Source: Hymenobacter sediminis (GTDB lineage: Bacteria > Bacteroidota > Bacteroidia > Cytophagales > Hymenobacteraceae). From it: DNA of 64,000 nt. The translations under genes were made by a program, and so were the position numbers. The number at the start of each line of letters is the position of its first letter. Position 1 is the first letter of the stretch. Positions 27,268-34,658 of this stretch are shown one piece after another. The stretch spans positions 1 through 64,000 of the forward strand of contig NZ_QKNS01000004.1 in NCBI RefSeq assembly GCF_003231285.1. The letters run 5' to 3'. The notes below the pieces were generated by a model, which ran no database searches, was not told the origin of the DNA, and was given only the letters and a program-made list of their open reading frames with translations.

Positions 27268-27320
27268 AAAAAGTGAGGCTTCAGGCTGGGTAACCCTCAG
27301 TTTGTGGCCTCACTTTTTTC
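27268..27320 (+). terminator. Terminator after M42 peptidase
   Basis: Arms AAAAAGTGAGGC and GCCTCACTTTTTT around a 26-base loop, with T run. Confidence 0.75.
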
Positions 27321-27358
27321 TTTCCTACTCTCCTCTCACCGACTTAAACCCTGGCCGC

Positions 27359-28165
27359 ATGCCCTTAGTACCACCGCCACAAATGCCACTCACTGTAACC
27401 GACCAGATGAACCGGCGCGTGGCTGTACCGTTTCCGCCGCGCCGGATTGTGTCGTTGGTACCTTCGCAAACAGAGCTTTTGTTTGACCTGGGGTTGGGCG
27501 AACGGGTAGTAGGCGTCACGAAATTCTGCATTCACCCGGCTGAGGCCCGAAAATCGGCTGCGGTTATCGGCGGGACCAAGAATTTTCACTTCGAGCAGAT
27601 AGATGAGCTGCGCCCCGACCTTATTATTGGCAACAAGGAGGAGAATTATCAGGATGGAATTGAACAGCTAGCCACCCGCTACCCTGTATGGATGAGCGAC
27701 ATCCTGACGCTGTCCGACTCCGTGGATATGATTCGGCGTTTAGGCCTGATTACCGGTCGCAAGGAAGCGGCGGAGCAGGTCGGTCGGGAAATCCTGGCTT
27801 CCTTCGCCGCCCTACCCCCTGTTGCTGCCCCAATCCCGACAGCTTACTTTATCTGGCGCAAGCCCTACCTAGTGGCCGCCAGCGGAACCTTCATCGACGA
27901 TATGCTGGAGCGTGCGGGCTTCCGAAACGTGTTTGGTCACCTCAGCCGCTACCCTGAAATAACACCCGAACTGCTCCGGTCCGCTGCCCCCCAGCAAATT
28001 TTACTATCGTCCGAGCCATACCCCTTTGGCGAAAAGCATGTGGCGGAGTTTCAGGAAATATGCCCCGAAGCCCGGATTCGTATGGTGGATGGGGAGTTGT
28101 TCAGCTGGTACGGCAGCCGGCTGCGGTACTCTGCGGCCTATTTTCGGGAGCTTATAGCTGAGTAG
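27359..28165 (+). CDS. BtuF-like helical-backbone metal/cobalamin-binding protein
   Basis: A 268-residue periplasmic-binding-protein fold of the BtuF/FhuD class: PRRIVSLVPSQTELLFDLGLGERVVGVTKFC at the N-terminus of the fold (residues 22 onward), FEQIDELRPDLIIGNKEEN, and a second lobe with SGTFIDDMLERAGFRNVF. No signal peptide or lipobox is visible, as in a cytosolic branch of this family common in Bacteroidota. Start is ATG 27359 or 27383 (MPLTVTDQMNRR). No cobalamin riboswitch or transporter gene adjoins, so the ligand is uncertain. Convergent with aroA. Confidence 0.85.
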   Translation: MPLVPPPQMPLTVTDQMNRRVAVPFPPRRIVSLVPSQTELLFDLGLGERVVGVTKFCIHPAEARKSAAVIGGTKNFHFEQIDELRPDLIIGNKEENYQDGIEQLATRYPVWMSDILTLSDSVDMIRRLGLITGRKEAAEQVGREILASFAALPPVAAPIPTAYFIWRKPYLVAASGTFIDDMLERAGFRNVFGHLSRYPEITPELLRSAAPQQILLSSEPYPFGEKHVAEFQEICPEARIRMVDGELFSWYGSRLRYSAAYFRELIAE

Positions 28166-28320
28166 AGCCGCGCCGGCTCATCAGCCTGAACAAGAACAGA
28201 CGAAGTCTACCCTGAAGATCCCCTGAGCAGCAGGGCATTCATACTATCGAGGATTGAGTAAAGAGGCCTATGACCCTCAAGAACCGTCGCTACCCCCGGG
28301 TCTATTCCAAACTCTCGTTC

Positions 28321-28377
28321 ATCATAAAAGTAAGAAGCCACTTTCTGCATCAGAAAGTGGCTTCTTACTTTTATGAT
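28321..28377. terminator. Bidirectional terminator with perfect 27-bp arms
   Basis: The arms (28321-28347 and 28351-28377) are exact inverted copies around a three-base loop. Each contains AAAAGTAAGAAGCCACTTTC. It lies between convergent stops of the BtuF-like gene and aroA; the right end is three bases from the aroA stop. Confidence 0.9.
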
Positions 28378-28380
28378 AAC

Positions 28381-29592
28381 TTAGTACACCGGAGCTGGCA
28401 CGGGGTCAGTTTGAAAACCCGCCTGCTCTAGTTCCTTCCAGAATTGGGGGTAGGACTTGCGCACTACCTGAGGAGCCTCTACCGTCAGGGGGCCTCGCAG
28501 GGCCAGGGGGGCAAAGGCCATAGCCATGCGGTGGTCGTGGTAGGTAGCCACAGTCTGGCCTTCTACCCGAAAATCTTCTGCAGACACCCGGAATCGGCCC
28601 TCACCTTCATCGGTCAGAGCCCCGCCGAACTTGGCCAACTCTAGCTGCAGTGCCGCAATTCGGTCGGTTTCCTTGATGCGCAGGCTTTCCAAGCCGGTCA
28701 TTTCCGTTGGGATGCCGAGGGCCGCTGCTACCACAGCCACGGTTTGCGCTAAGTCAGGACAATCGGTAAAATCCTGGGTCAGCGACGTGGCCGGCTCCAC
28801 CTGCGTGAGGCGCACAGCTTCATCGGCCAGAAACTCAGTTTTCACGCCCAGCTTTTCCATAATGCTCACAATAGCCTGGTCGCCCTGCCAGGAATAGCGG
28901 CGCAGCGTGGGTAGGGTGAGCGAGGAGCCTGCTGGAGCCAAGGCAACCATGGCGTACCAGTAGCTGGCCGCCGACCAGTCGCCTTCTACGGTATAGTTGG
29001 TGGGTTGGTAGGCCTGCGGCCGCACTTCCAGCACCTCGCCCAGGTCGCGGCATTGCGCCCCGAAGTGCTGCATCAGGGCCTGCGTCATTCGGATATAGGG
29101 CCGGGAGCCTACCTTGCCCGTCAGCCAGATGCGCAGACCGTGTGGTAGTGTAGGCCCAATCATAAGCAAAGCCGAAATGTACTGGCTGCTGATATCCCCG
29201 CGCACGGTCAGCTCGGTGAAATCTGCATCTTCCTCGGTAGCAGGCTGTGGGGTGCGGCCTTGCAGCCGGAGCGGGGGGTAGCCCTCCTGGCCGGTGTACT
29301 CAATGCGGGCTCCCAGCTGGCGTAGGGCATCTACCAAGACTCCGATGGGACGCTCTAGCATACGGGCTGTACCAGTCAGCTCGGTTTGCCGGCCCGTCAT
29401 GGCCAGGTAGGCAGTCAGGAAGCGCATCACGGTTCCGGCATCTTCGGCATCGAAAGTGGGCGCGGTGGGGTCTTGCAGCAGGCGCTGCATCAGGCGCGTG
29501 TCGTTGGCATCGGAGAGGTTACTGACTTCGCCGCCTTCCGCCAATGCTCTGATGATCAGGGCGCGGTTACTTTCACTTTTCGAGGCTGGCAC
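28381..29592 (-). CDS. aroA: 3-phosphoshikimate 1-carboxyvinyltransferase (EPSP synthase), start uncertain
   Basis: EPSP synthase of the shikimate pathway. The GTG at 29592 gives 403 residues beginning PASKSESNRALII, i.e. at the active-site Lys motif, so the first beta strand would be missing. In-frame codons upstream (to 29691) encode SSITLTWAGGPLRGKAQ, which fits the normal family N-terminus, but contain no ATG, GTG or TTG; an ATT at 29649 is the best-placed alternative. The extension ends in one arm of an inverted repeat (29673-29687). Other motifs: DAGTVMRFLTAYLA, RPIGVLVDALRQLGA, GDISSQYISALLM, and the C-terminal YHDHRMAMAFAPLAL. Confidence 0.9.
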   Translation of the reverse strand: MPASKSESNRALIIRALAEGGEVSNLSDANDTRLMQRLLQDPTAPTFDAEDAGTVMRFLTAYLAMTGRQTELTGTARMLERPIGVLVDALRQLGARIEYTGQEGYPPLRLQGRTPQPATEEDADFTELTVRGDISSQYISALLMIGPTLPHGLRIWLTGKVGSRPYIRMTQALMQHFGAQCRDLGEVLEVRPQAYQPTNYTVEGDWSAASYWYAMVALAPAGSSLTLPTLRRYSWQGDQAIVSIMEKLGVKTEFLADEAVRLTQVEPATSLTQDFTDCPDLAQTVAVVAAALGIPTEMTGLESLRIKETDRIAALQLELAKFGGALTDEGEGRFRVSAEDFRVEGQTVATYHDHRMAMAFAPLALRGPLTVEAPQVVRKSYPQFWKELEQAGFQTDPVPAPVY

Positions 29593-29672
29593 CTGTGCTT
29601 TACCCCGAAGCGGGCCGCCCGCCCAGGTAAGGGTTATGGAAGAGTTAATGATGATGGCAAGAGTTGTAAGCG

Positions 29673-29760
29673 GAAGCTCCAGCTTCGCACTTCATGAAAC
29701 ATGGCTAGTGGCTAATTTCTTACACGTTGATTCAGCCACCAGAAACGAAGCTGGAGCTTC
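29673..29760. repeat. Inverted-repeat element between aroB and aroA
   Basis: Perfect 15-bp inverted arms, GAAGCTCCAGCTTCG (29673-29687) and CGAAGCTGGAGCTTC (29746-29760), 58 bp apart. Each arm is itself a near palindrome. This looks like a small REP/MITE-type element. Its left arm lies within the open frame upstream of aroA. Confidence 0.65.
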
Positions 29761-29772
29761 GAGAGCTATTAT

Positions 29773-30813
29773 CTACAACCGATGGTAGTACCGCAAAGAA
29801 GCGGCAATTTCCTCCAGAGTAACAGGCTGGTTATACACTCCACGGCCAATGCCTTCGAGCAGGGTACAGTTGATGGTAGAGCCAGAGTTTTTCTTGTCCT
29901 GCTGCGCATATTCTGCAATGGCTTCGGTTTCCAGCGTCACGAACTGCACTTTCTCAAATATCGAGAACAGGAAGGTTTCTATCTGATCCAGCTCGGTGTC
30001 GCTTAGCAATCCTTTGTGGTGGCTTAACCACGCCTCGCAGATCATGCCAGCCGCTACGGCCTCACCGTGCAGAATCTCACGGCCCGGCTGGGTGAGCAGA
30101 TAGCTTTCCAGGGCATGGCCCACCGTGTGACCAAAGTTTAGGAGCTTGCGCAGGCCGCTTTCCAGCGGATCCTGCCGCACAATCTGCTGCTTCAGGCCCA
30201 CTGACTCCTGAATTGTGGAAGTCCAGTCGTCTAGCATAATGCCTATTGAGCGGTTCCGCGCAAATGCAGCTGCGTCGGCAATCAGCCAGTGCTTTACCAC
30301 TTCGGCGTAGCCAGCTTTCAGCTGGCGTGGGTCCAGGGTTTGCAGGAAGCGGGGCTCAATGCACACGGCTAAAGGCTCCTGAAATACCCCAATCTGGTTT
30401 TTAAAGCCCAGAAAATCGACGCCGGTTTTACCGCCCACGCTGGCATCTACCTGCGCCAGCAGGGTAGTAGGCACCTGCACAAACGGAATTCCACGCTTAT
30501 AAAGCGCCGCGCAAAAGCCTCCCAAGTCCGTCACTACCCCGCCGCCTACGTTCACCAGCAGGGCGTGCCGGTCGGCCTGGGCCTCAGTCAGCGCAGTCCA
30601 GACGGTTTCACAGGTCGCCAGTGTTTTATACTCCTCCCCAGCCGGAATTTCAATGGGAGTATACCCTTCAGGCAAGTGCTTTTCAAGTAAGGGCCGACAG
30701 TAGCGGGCCGTGTTGATGTCAAACAACACAAACACCCGGCTGATAGCGGGCCGACGGACTATTTCCGCCAAGGCAGCTAATGCGCTGGACCCTATGAACA
30801 GGTTTTCGTTCAA
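29773..30813 (-). CDS. aroB: 3-dehydroquinate synthase
   Basis: A 346-residue enzyme converting DAHP to 3-dehydroquinate. NAD-binding and catalytic motifs are GEEYKTLATCETVWTAL, NVGGGVVTDLGGFCAA, PTTLLAQVDASVGGKTGVD, and the metal ligands in AGYAEVVKHWLI, NFGHTVGHALE and LHGEAVAAGM. It is the upstream gene of an aroB-aroA pair, which encode steps two and six of the shikimate pathway; an inverted-repeat element lies between them. Confidence 0.96.
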   Translation of the reverse strand: MNENLFIGSSALAALAEIVRRPAISRVFVLFDINTARYCRPLLEKHLPEGYTPIEIPAGEEYKTLATCETVWTALTEAQADRHALLVNVGGGVVTDLGGFCAALYKRGIPFVQVPTTLLAQVDASVGGKTGVDFLGFKNQIGVFQEPLAVCIEPRFLQTLDPRQLKAGYAEVVKHWLIADAAAFARNRSIGIMLDDWTSTIQESVGLKQQIVRQDPLESGLRKLLNFGHTVGHALESYLLTQPGREILHGEAVAAGMICEAWLSHHKGLLSDTELDQIETFLFSIFEKVQFVTLETEAIAEYAQQDKKNSGSTINCTLLEGIGRGVYNQPVTLEEIAASLRYYHRL

Positions 30814-30861
30814 AATAATATCGTTTTAAAAAAACTTCACTGTCAGTAAAGAGAAATCGAA

Positions 30862-30869
30862 CAAAAATA
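30862..30869 (-). promoter_or_regulatory. Putative aroB promoter -7 box
   Basis: TATTTTTG on the minus strand fits TAnnTTTG, about 50 bp before the aroB start, in the divergent interval with the lipoprotein gene. Confidence 0.4.
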
Positions 30870-30937
30870 GCTTGCTTTGATGCAACTATTCAGCCTGAGT
30901 TCTGCTCATACAAGTGCAACTTACTTTCTATTAAGTT

Positions 30938-31393
30938 ATGGCGTATTTTACTCGTAGTGTAATTACTGTAGCATTAGCAGGCGGCGGGCTGGCCTTAGGC
31001 AGCTGTAGCCGCGACTCAGTGCCTACTGTGGAAGAAAAATTGGTAGGCCGTTGGGAGTGGCAGCAGACCGAAACCAACAACCACAAGTCTCTGACCCCGG
31101 AGAACACCGGCCACCGCGTACTGGTAGAATTTGACCGCCGGGGTCGCGCCCGCTTTTACCAAGATGGCCAGTTGGTAAGCGCCGCCGCGTTTTCGGTACG
31201 TCGGGTTATGAATGGCTTTGGTCGCTCTTCGCAGCACGTTATTATTTACCGCGGCTACCAGAACAACCAGTACTATTCTATTTCAGGCAATCGGCTGCAC
31301 CTGCAGGATGCCAGCGGCAAAATATCGGGGCATACTTATATAAGAGCGGCGCCGGAAGTATCCGTACAGGTGCAGGGGAGTAAGGCGTTCTAA
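30938..31393 (+). CDS. Lipoprotein of unknown function
   Basis: A 151-residue protein with a type II signal peptide ending LALGSCS (lipid Cys near residue 23). The mature part has a lipocalin-like opening (LVGRWEWQQTE) and beta strands (VLVEFDRRGRARFYQDGQ, YYSISGNRLHLQDASG), typical of small Bacteroidota lipocalin-type lipoproteins. Probably on the outer membrane. Divergent from aroB. Confidence 0.8.
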   Translation: MAYFTRSVITVALAGGGLALGSCSRDSVPTVEEKLVGRWEWQQTETNNHKSLTPENTGHRVLVEFDRRGRARFYQDGQLVSAAAFSVRRVMNGFGRSSQHVIIYRGYQNNQYYSISGNRLHLQDASGKISGHTYIRAAPEVSVQVQGSKAF

Positions 31394-31536
31394 CAGGAGG
31401 GGTTTGGGCTAGCAGCAGGGGTAGGCAGCTGCCACGGGCTAGCTAAGCGAGGCGCTACAAACCTCAGGATTGAGGGCTGCGGAGCGGGTAGGTAGGTAAT
31501 CAAGCAACTATCCAATTCCGAACGGTGTTTACCGGC

Positions 31537-31544
31537 TATCTTTG
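31537..31544 (+). promoter_or_regulatory. Putative proline dehydrogenase promoter -7 box
   Basis: TATCTTTG is an exact TAnnTTTG match, 44 bp before the ATG at 31588. Confidence 0.5.
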
Positions 31545-31587
31545 CCGCTGTGACCACCCAGTTGCCACTTATCTCTACCACCCTCCA

Positions 31588-32775
31588 ATGCCTGTAACGC
31601 AAGCTCCACCCGTTTCCTTCGACGATACTGCCGTTGCCTTCGCCTCCAAATCGGATGGCGAGTTGCGTAAGATGTACGCTTTGTTTGCAGCCATGAACAA
31701 CAACTCGCTGGTGAAAACCGGCGGCGGGCTGATGAAGGCAGCATTAAAATGGCATCTGCCGGGCACAAAATTTCTGATCAAGAAATCTATTTTCGAGCAG
31801 TTCTGTGGGGGTGAGTCTATTCAGGAATGCCTGCCTGTGATTCAGGAGTTGGGCCGCTACCACATCGGTACCATTCTAGACTACTCGGTTGAGGGAGAAG
31901 GCGACGATAAGAGCTTCGATGCTACCACCACTGAGTTGCTAGCTACCATCGACCTGGCGCACCGCTCCCAGAACATTCCATTCTCTGTGTTCAAGGTTAC
32001 GGGGGTAGGCGACGCCGCTATTCTGGAAAAGATTCAGCAGGGTACTCCCTTATCTCCTGCCGAGCAGGCCAGCTTTGAGCGGACCAAAAAACGGATTAAT
32101 GCCATTTGCGCCCGGGCTCATCAGTACGGAGTGCGCGTGTTTGTAGATGCTGAGGAAAGCTGGTTTCAGGAAACCATTGATCAGCTTACCTACGAAATGA
32201 TGCAGCGCTACAACCGGGAGTCGGCCATTGTCTGGAATACTTACCAGCTTTACCGCCACGACCGGCTTGATGCCCTGAAAAAAGCGCACGCTGATGCTGT
32301 ACGTGGAGGCTATTTCCTGGGCGGAAAACTGGTGCGGGGAGCCTATATGGAGAAGGAAGGCCGCGTAGCTGCTCAGCATGGCCGTACTACCCCCATCAAC
32401 CCCAGCAAACAGGCAACCGATGACCTGTACAACGAAACCCTGCGCTATTGCATTGAGCATATTGACCGCATCAGCATTTGCGCCGGCACGCACAACGAAG
32501 CCAGCTCCCTCCTCCTTACCGAGCTGATGCAGGAACGCGGTCTGCAACCCAACGACCAGCGTGTGTGGTTCGCACAGCTTTATGGCATGAGCGACAACCT
32601 GAGCTATAACCTAGCTCACGCCGGCTATAATACAGCTAAGTACGTACCCTATGGCCCCGTGGAAGCTGTGATGCCCTACCTGCTCCGGCGCGCCGATGAG
32701 AATACGGCTATTGCGGGCCAGAGCAGCCGCGAGTTTCTGCTGATTCAAAAAGAAATGAACCGCCGGAAAGCCTAA
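31588..32775 (+). CDS. Proline dehydrogenase
   Basis: A 395-residue monofunctional PRODH from the ATG at 31588 (MPVTQAPPVSFDD). The FAD-binding TIM barrel shows TILDYSVEGEG, FSVFKVTGVGD, VRVFVDAEESWFQ, GGKLVRGAYMEKE, CAGTHNEAS, and the substrate-binding end YVPYGPVEAVMPYLLRRADEN. It oxidises proline to pyrroline-5-carboxylate, passing electrons to quinones. An exact promoter box and a downstream terminator indicate a single-gene unit. Confidence 0.95.
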   Translation: MPVTQAPPVSFDDTAVAFASKSDGELRKMYALFAAMNNNSLVKTGGGLMKAALKWHLPGTKFLIKKSIFEQFCGGESIQECLPVIQELGRYHIGTILDYSVEGEGDDKSFDATTTELLATIDLAHRSQNIPFSVFKVTGVGDAAILEKIQQGTPLSPAEQASFERTKKRINAICARAHQYGVRVFVDAEESWFQETIDQLTYEMMQRYNRESAIVWNTYQLYRHDRLDALKKAHADAVRGGYFLGGKLVRGAYMEKEGRVAAQHGRTTPINPSKQATDDLYNETLRYCIEHIDRISICAGTHNEASSLLLTELMQERGLQPNDQRVWFAQLYGMSDNLSYNLAHAGYNTAKYVPYGPVEAVMPYLLRRADENTAIAGQSSREFLLIQKEMNRRKA

Positions 32776-32819
32776 GTTCTATTCCTATATAGTTGAACGG
32801 CACAGTTTTGGTTAGCGCC

Positions 32820-32864
32820 CACCCGCTGCCTGGGTTTTTGCCCGGTGCAGCGGGTGTTTTTTTT
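32820..32864 (+). terminator. Terminator after proline dehydrogenase
   Basis: Arms CACCCGCTGC and GCAGCGGGTG, followed by eight Ts. Confidence 0.85.
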
Positions 32865-32901
32865 GCTACATTCCGCTTTCACTTTCCCCCGATTCCCGCC
32901 C

Positions 32902-33270
32902 ATGACCGGCCGAGTACGCAGCCATTTGATTCGTTTTGCCCGCACCCAGGTAGGCACTACCAGCTACTTAAATCTGGTCCAAGAAGCCGAACTGGGACTT
33001 AACCTGGACATTTCTCATGAGAAAGCCCGCCTCAACGAAATTCTGGCGGAGATTTCCGAAACGGAGTTTCGTGATGGCCGCCCTGTTTTGAGCTGCCTAG
33101 TAAAAGTAGAAGGCTCTAAAGGCCAAGGCGACAATTTTTATAAGCTCTGTGAGCGGCTGGGTTTAGGTGAGTGGCGTACCCTGAAGCAACAAGAAGACTT
33201 TTTGAAAACCATGCGCCGCGAGTGCCGGGAATTTTGGAAAGACGCTGGCAACTTTGAAAAATTTGCTTGA
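32902..33270 (+). CDS. Hypothetical cytosolic protein
   Basis: A 122-residue protein from the ATG at 32902 (MTGRVRSHLIRFARTQ). Basic N-terminus, central LNEILAEISETEFRDGRPVL, and a helical C-terminal end (QQEDFLKTMRRECREFWKD) containing conserved-looking Trp and Cys residues. No family recognised. Upstream in-frame codons overlap the terminator and are unlikely. Confidence 0.65.
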   Translation: MTGRVRSHLIRFARTQVGTTSYLNLVQEAELGLNLDISHEKARLNEILAEISETEFRDGRPVLSCLVKVEGSKGQGDNFYKLCERLGLGEWRTLKQQEDFLKTMRRECREFWKDAGNFEKFA

Positions 33271-33462
33271 GCTATAATTGCCCTTAAGGGGCCGTTGAAG
33301 CCTTTTTTGACTGGCGAGAGAAGAGGAAAGCCGAATTATTTCTGCAACCCCGCTTGACCTGCTACCGTTAAGCATCTCGAAACCGAATGTTGGATTATTC
33401 TTTTCATTTATAGTCCACTTCGGAGTACTCTCTCCTTTCCAATTAACTTCAACTCCACCCTT

Positions 33463-34341
33463 ATGAACACCAACGAATCAAACAACCCGACTAACACTGG
33501 TACTGGTTCAGGCGCTAACTATGGTACTGGCTCGGCTGGCTCTGGCTACGGTGCCGGCACTGGCAGCACCAACTCTAGCGGCAACATGGGTAACGCCAAC
33601 ACCGGTGATTCTGCTAACCAAGGTGGCCTGGGTTCGTCTTCGTCCTCTTCTTATGGCTCGTCTAGCACTTCGGGTGCTGACACCAATCCTCATCATGACT
33701 ACAGCGCTACGCAAAAAGGTGCCTCTGTAGCCGGTTCGGCTGGTGCTACGGTAGGTGCTGGCGTTGATGCCGTGCAGAACGCCGCTGGCGACGCTGCTCG
33801 CGCTGTGACGGGTAGCAACACTACTTACGGTTCCTCTACCTACGGTTCGTTCCGTGACCGTGACAGCGCTGAGCGTGCATACCAGTCGCTCTCGACGCGT
33901 GGTTATAGCAAAGATGACGTGAACGTGCTGATGTCGGACGACACCCGCAAAACTCACTTTGGCGACCACACCCCCGACACTGAGCTTGGCGACAAAGCCA
34001 TGGAAGGTGCTGGCGTAGGCTCGGCTATCGGTGGCACGGCTGGTGCTATCATCGGTGCCATTGCCGCCATTGGTACGTCGGTAGCTCTGCCAGGCCTGGG
34101 CTTGGTAATTGCTGGCCCAATTGCTGCTGCACTGGCCGGTGCTGGTGCCGGTGGTCTGACGGGTGGCCTAGTAGGCGCCTTGGTAGGCTCGGGCATTCCG
34201 GAAGAGCACGCTGCTGAATATGAAAGCGACGTGAAAAACGGTAACATCGTAATGGGTGTGCGTCCTCGCAACGAGGAAGACGCTCGTTATTTCGAAGAAG
34301 AATTCCGTCGTCACAGCGGCGACAAAGTACGTCGCTACTAA
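33463..34341 (+). CDS. General stress protein 17M-like with glycine-zipper region and low-complexity head
   Basis: A 292-residue protein. Residues 1-120 are almost entirely Ser/Gly/Thr/Asn/Ala and repetitive. About 130-165 is a YflT/GspM-like unit (SFRDRDSAERAYQSLSTRGY, DDVNVLMSDD). About 180-245 is a hydrophobic Gly/Ala region with zipper spacing (GSAIGGTAGAIIGAIAAIG) that may insert in or bind membranes. The C-terminus repeats a VRPRNEEDARYFEEEF unit. The family is linked to stress response; the head may be disordered. Confidence 0.8.
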   Translation: MNTNESNNPTNTGTGSGANYGTGSAGSGYGAGTGSTNSSGNMGNANTGDSANQGGLGSSSSSSYGSSSTSGADTNPHHDYSATQKGASVAGSAGATVGAGVDAVQNAAGDAARAVTGSNTTYGSSTYGSFRDRDSAERAYQSLSTRGYSKDDVNVLMSDDTRKTHFGDHTPDTELGDKAMEGAGVGSAIGGTAGAIIGAIAAIGTSVALPGLGLVIAGPIAAALAGAGAGGLTGGLVGALVGSGIPEEHAAEYESDVKNGNIVMGVRPRNEEDARYFEEEFRRHSGDKVRRY

Positions 34342-34361
34342 TCTGGCAACAGGTTTGCAAT

Positions 34362-34401
34362 AAAAAAGCTCTTCCTGCCTTCGGGCAGGAAGAGCTTTTT
34401 T
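34362..34401. terminator. Terminator with perfect 18-bp arms and TTCG loop
   Basis: Arms AAAAAAGCTCTTCCTGCC and GGCAGGAAGAGCTTTTTT with a UUCG tetraloop. Confidence 0.93.
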
Positions 34402-34658
34402 GCTTTTCAGAAGCCGAAGCTGTGGCGCATTCCCAATTCCGTGCTTACTTGCTAATCTGCATATATTCGGCGGGCACTAGGTTTCGCGGATGCAACCTCT
34501 CCGGACTCTTTTCCACCTTTAGAATGATATTGAAGACCCCGCATGGGCACTTATTTCCTTACCCCCGACGTTTTCCTTAAAACCGCCGGCATTGCCTGTG
34601 CGTAGCCTTTAGCAGGCTCCTTTCTTCCGACTTTTCTTCATTTCATCCCCGTTAGTTC
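34402..34658. other. Leader region of tail-specific protease gene
   Basis: With the preceding terminator this makes a gap of about 317 bp without a gene. I see no clear promoter box beyond a weak CACCTTTAG near 34516 and no repeat. Confidence 0.4.

Noticed and set aside
27249..27358. Cobalamin riboswitch before the BtuF-like gene
   Set aside because: The interval is only about 110 bp and is filled by a terminator; no B12 box seen.
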